From Cerina litoralis (GTDB taxonomy: Bacteria; Bacteroidota; Bacteroidia; Flavobacteriales; Flavobacteriaceae): DNA of 64,000 nucleotides. The notes beneath the pieces were generated by a model that had not been told where the DNA came from, searched no databases, and worked only from the letters and a program-made list of their open reading frames with translations. The DNA is taken from NCBI GenBank assembly GCA_022008415.1, contig JAIRBC010000008.1:1-64000 (forward strand). Direction: 5' to 3'. Both the position numbers and the translations under genes were made by a program. This document shows positions 61,694 through 64,000 of this stretch, one piece after another (position 1 is the stretch's first letter; each line of letters opens with the position of its first letter).

Positions 61694-63664
61694 TCAATTG
61701 TTGGTCCAATAGTAGAAATAGCCGTCCTCGGCCCCCAAAAGCAAGTCTGGTTTTCCTGAATGGTCCCAGTTTACCAGGGTTGGACTGGTTGAGTGGCCGG
61801 CCAATTTTTTGTCCGAGAAATTATCGTGGTATTTAAATTCGACCTTGTTTGGTGATTGTCCAACGTTTTCCAATAGCACCGCGTTGAGGCCGTTTATTAT
61901 GAGGTCTACATCCCCATCGCCGTCCCAGTCCCCAAAGGCGAGTTTACGCCTACCGCTACTTCCAAATTTTTTCTCATTAAGCCTCAGGAGACCTGGCAAA
62001 CTGTCGATCTCCACATTTTTCAGGTCGTAGGTCCCGTTTACGGAATAAAAAATGCGTTTTCCGGGTTTTAATAAAAGCGTATCGTCGTTACTAAAGCGTT
62101 CAAAATAGCTCAGGTACCCATCTTTGTCGAGCATTACCAGGTCCGTAAGTCCGTCTTGGTTCCAATCGATGGCCGTAGGTGTGGTCCGCCATTGCGTTAC
62201 AAGCGTATGGGGCTCCGGATCCCACCAGAACCATTCCGGTTTTGGGGATTGGCTTCCCCATTGTATTTCGATAGGTTGTTCTTTGTCCATTATCGGATTT
62301 CCTTTGGAGCCAATGTTTTGGTACCACACCACCTTTCCCCAGATCGAATTTACGATAAGATCTTTTAAGCCGTCCTTGTTCCAATCGGCGACCGATAAGG
62401 TAGTGTAGCCCCATTTGGCCTCGCAAGGCCCTTGAATGGAACCGTTTTCACCAGCTTGTATCCGGATAATTTCACCCTTGCTTTTTACATATTTTGGGGC
62501 ATTCCATTTTGGAGATTCCCCTCCACTTAGATTTTCAATAAACGAAATATACCCGGCAGAATTTCCACTGATTATATCTTCATCCCCATCATCGTCCCAA
62601 TCCGTGCTAAACGGAGTGGCGAGTGCACCGAATTTTACATCCTTAGCCTTTTGCTTAAAATAGGCTGGATTCTTAAAAGTGGGCATATGATCGACAACGC
62701 TTCCCGTGTTTTCAACCAAGGCGACCCTGCCATCCTCATCGCCAACGACCAGATCTACATCCCCGTCCTTGTCCCAATCCAGGGATACCGGTAGGATCAT
62801 TTCCAAGTCCATTGCAATAATTCCGGTTTCATTTTCAAGGTATTTTCCTTTGGCATATACTGGTTTCTCCCTGGTTCCGATGTTTTCGAACCAAGTGAAT
62901 TTGTCCAGAAATTCGCCGCAGATAATATCGAGGTCGCCATCGCCATCAAAATCGTCAAAATTGGGGGAAGGGGCTCCGTATACATCAATTGGCTCGTCAC
63001 CGGCCATAATCTTATCCTTTAAATGGAATGTACCGTTAACGTTTTCAATGAGATAGACATAACCGTGAAGCGGGCCATTGGTCCACTCCCCTTTGTCATT
63101 AAAGGCATTGTCCCATCCGTAGTCCTCGCCATCCTGAATCCCTACTATTATATCCAGATCCCCGTCATTTTCATAATCTACGTACTTCCACTGATTAAAT
63201 CGGATCTTATTGTGCAGTTTATCAAAAACGTCCCCCGGGAAAAGCATCTTGCCCTTTCCGGTAAAACCAGATTTAAAATCTAACAGCTCCTCTCCCGGTC
63301 TCAGAAACCTGGGTTTTCCATCGATGTAGGAAACCTGGATATGTTTTACGGGATCGCCGATCTTTACGGGAGGTTCAAACACGGGAAAGGCCTCCCCGCT
63401 AGAGTTTTCAAATAAATAAATGCCGTTAAAGGGTACATCACTGCAGGATACCAAAAGATCCATATCCCCGTCATCGTCGTAATCCACGGGTAGGGGAGAA
63501 GCCCAAAGTCCGACTCCGAGATCTACGGTCAGGCCGGGATTATTGTAGGGCATCCGTTCAAATCTTTTGGTGGTTTTCTGTGTGACAGCCTTGGAAGTAT
63601 TTCTTGGTTTGCAGGCTATAAAGTTGATCGCCACGAGGAGCAATATCCATTTAATCCAGGTCAT
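61694..63664 (-). CDS. FG-GAP (VCBS) repeat lipoprotein
   Basis: This 656-aa protein has a lipoprotein signal (ILLLVAINFIAC). The rest is a series of about eight to ten FG-GAP/VCBS-type repeats, each with a Ca-binding D-x-D-x-D loop and a following strand: DYDDDGDMDLLVS, DYENDGDLDIIVG, DFDGDGDLDIICGEF, DWDKDGDVDLVVGDED, DWDDDGDEDIISG, DWNKDGLKDLIV, DWNQDGLTDLVML and DWDGDGDVDLIIN. This gives one or two beta-propellers. The ATG at 63664 is chosen because it directly precedes the lipobox; the longer frame runs through the repeat-rich leader. It is a single gene converging on the AraC-controlled operon. Such proteins bind polysaccharide or present partner domains at the surface, and some are lyases, but no catalytic residues are evident. 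Confidence 0.85.
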   Translation of the reverse strand: MTWIKWILLLVAINFIACKPRNTSKAVTQKTTKRFERMPYNNPGLTVDLGVGLWASPLPVDYDDDGDMDLLVSCSDVPFNGIYLFENSSGEAFPVFEPPVKIGDPVKHIQVSYIDGKPRFLRPGEELLDFKSGFTGKGKMLFPGDVFDKLHNKIRFNQWKYVDYENDGDLDIIVGIQDGEDYGWDNAFNDKGEWTNGPLHGYVYLIENVNGTFHLKDKIMAGDEPIDVYGAPSPNFDDFDGDGDLDIICGEFLDKFTWFENIGTREKPVYAKGKYLENETGIIAMDLEMILPVSLDWDKDGDVDLVVGDEDGRVALVENTGSVVDHMPTFKNPAYFKQKAKDVKFGALATPFSTDWDDDGDEDIISGNSAGYISFIENLSGGESPKWNAPKYVKSKGEIIRIQAGENGSIQGPCEAKWGYTTLSVADWNKDGLKDLIVNSIWGKVVWYQNIGSKGNPIMDKEQPIEIQWGSQSPKPEWFWWDPEPHTLVTQWRTTPTAIDWNQDGLTDLVMLDKDGYLSYFERFSNDDTLLLKPGKRIFYSVNGTYDLKNVEIDSLPGLLRLNEKKFGSSGRRKLAFGDWDGDGDVDLIINGLNAVLLENVGQSPNKVEFKYHDNFSDKKLAGHSTSPTLVNWDHSGKPDLLLGAEDGYFYYWTNN

Positions 63665-64000
63665 CTGATAACTATTCTTTAAAGAGTTGGTTGTTGTATA
63701 TCTCTGAGCACATGGTATAGAATAAACTCGAAAAATCAAACCATTGAAAATAAGCACCTTAATGGGTACTCCACTTTTTTCAAGGGGAGCCAGCCCTACA
63801 ATCATTCCCGTCCGAATGGCACGGGCGGACCGGCGGGGTGCCGTCCCGATAACTATCGGGAGCGGAGGGGTCAACGATGGCAATTGCTTTGATGATATTA
63901 GATTTTATTCTTGTGCACTAAACGTAAATATAAGGATTGCTTTGGCCAATATTCCCTTGATAATTGATCTATTTACATAGAAAATTGACTCGGGCGGATT
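63665..64000. other. Right-edge intergenic region with palindromes, no gene seen
   Basis: No convincing gene lies in the last 336 bases. Palindromes are CCCGTCCGAATGGCACGGGCGG (63808-63829, centre imperfect) and CCCGATAACTATCGGG (63845-63860). The second matches the element in the AraC control region. The rest is A/T-rich and probably the upstream control region of the FG-GAP gene. Confidence 0.6.

Noticed and set aside
1..64000. Mobile elements, phage genes, tRNA or rRNA
   Set aside because: I looked on both strands and saw no transposase, integrase, attachment site, cloverleaf or rRNA-like sequence. Only small palindromic repeats are present.

Overview
The window reads as a chromosomal stretch of a marine-type flavobacterium (Bacteroidota, Flavobacteriaceae). 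The evidence is a SusC/SusD pair, many short lipoprotein signal peptides with a Cys lipobox, TATATTTG-type -7 promoter boxes, several TTG starts, weak ribosome binding sites, and intergenic palindromes of the kinds common in flavobacteria. I see no rRNA, tRNA, CRISPR array, transposase, integrase or phage gene. Nearly all the sequence is one large accessory catabolic island of about 43 genes. More than half of the products carry a signal peptide, a Tat signal, a lipobox or an N-terminal membrane anchor.

Layout. 1-135: four 27-bp tandem repeats. 136-6167 (+): a PfkB kinase/HAD phosphatase fusion, a GmhA-like isomerase, a YidR/DUF3748-like lipoprotein and a FucP-type sugar permease. 6294-13511 (-): two paralogous secreted propeller/alpha-toroid proteins of unknown function and a GH92 mannosidase-family enzyme. 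13760-18137 (+): an HpaI-type aldolase translationally coupled to a secreted glycoside hydrolase, then a phosphoesterase. 18358-21871 (-): esterase, AGE-family sugar epimerase and sialidase-fold protein. 22218-25921 (+): Tat-exported Gfo/Idh/MocA oxidoreductase, DUF6807 lipoprotein and glycerophosphodiester phosphodiesterase. 26106-27683 (-): a haem-c/FG-GAP lipoprotein. 27980-33021 (+): two phosphoesterases, a highly divergent DapA-fold protein and a HAD protein. 33089-43715 (-): three neutral-ceramidase-fold proteins, a sialidase-fold protein, a BASS transporter, a YdjC deacetylase, a PqaA-family protein and an alpha/beta hydrolase. 44076-50149 (+): PKD lipoprotein, SusC and SusD. 50592-56728 (+): a tight five-gene operon of DapA-family lyase, membrane PHP phosphoesterase, membrane-anchored GH31 and two multi-span membrane proteins. 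56936-57784 (-): an AraC regulator, divergent from 58143-61581 (+), which encodes a DapA-family lyase, an SSS symporter and a Gfo/Idh/MocA oxidoreductase. 61694-63664 (-): an FG-GAP lipoprotein.

How the parts may work together (inference). The outer-membrane SusCD pair, GH92, GH31, the 826-aa hydrolase, sialidase-fold proteins, esterases and a deacetylase would dismantle a decorated glycoconjugate outside the cytoplasm. The phosphoesterases and the GDPD would remove phosphate or phosphodiester groups, and the ceramidase-fold enzymes amide or ester groups. FucP, SSS and BASS carriers would import products. Aldolases (one HpaI, two or three DapA-fold), the epimerase, oxidoreductases and the PfkB-HAD/GmhA set would process keto-sugar acids or phosphosugars. 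The real substrate cannot be read from sequence.

The most unusual elements are the DapA-PHP-GH31-membrane operon (50592-56728), the propeller/toroid pair (6294-10761), the active-site-altered DapA/HAD pair (31457-33021) and the kinase-phosphatase fusion next to a GmhA-like isomerase (136-3031).
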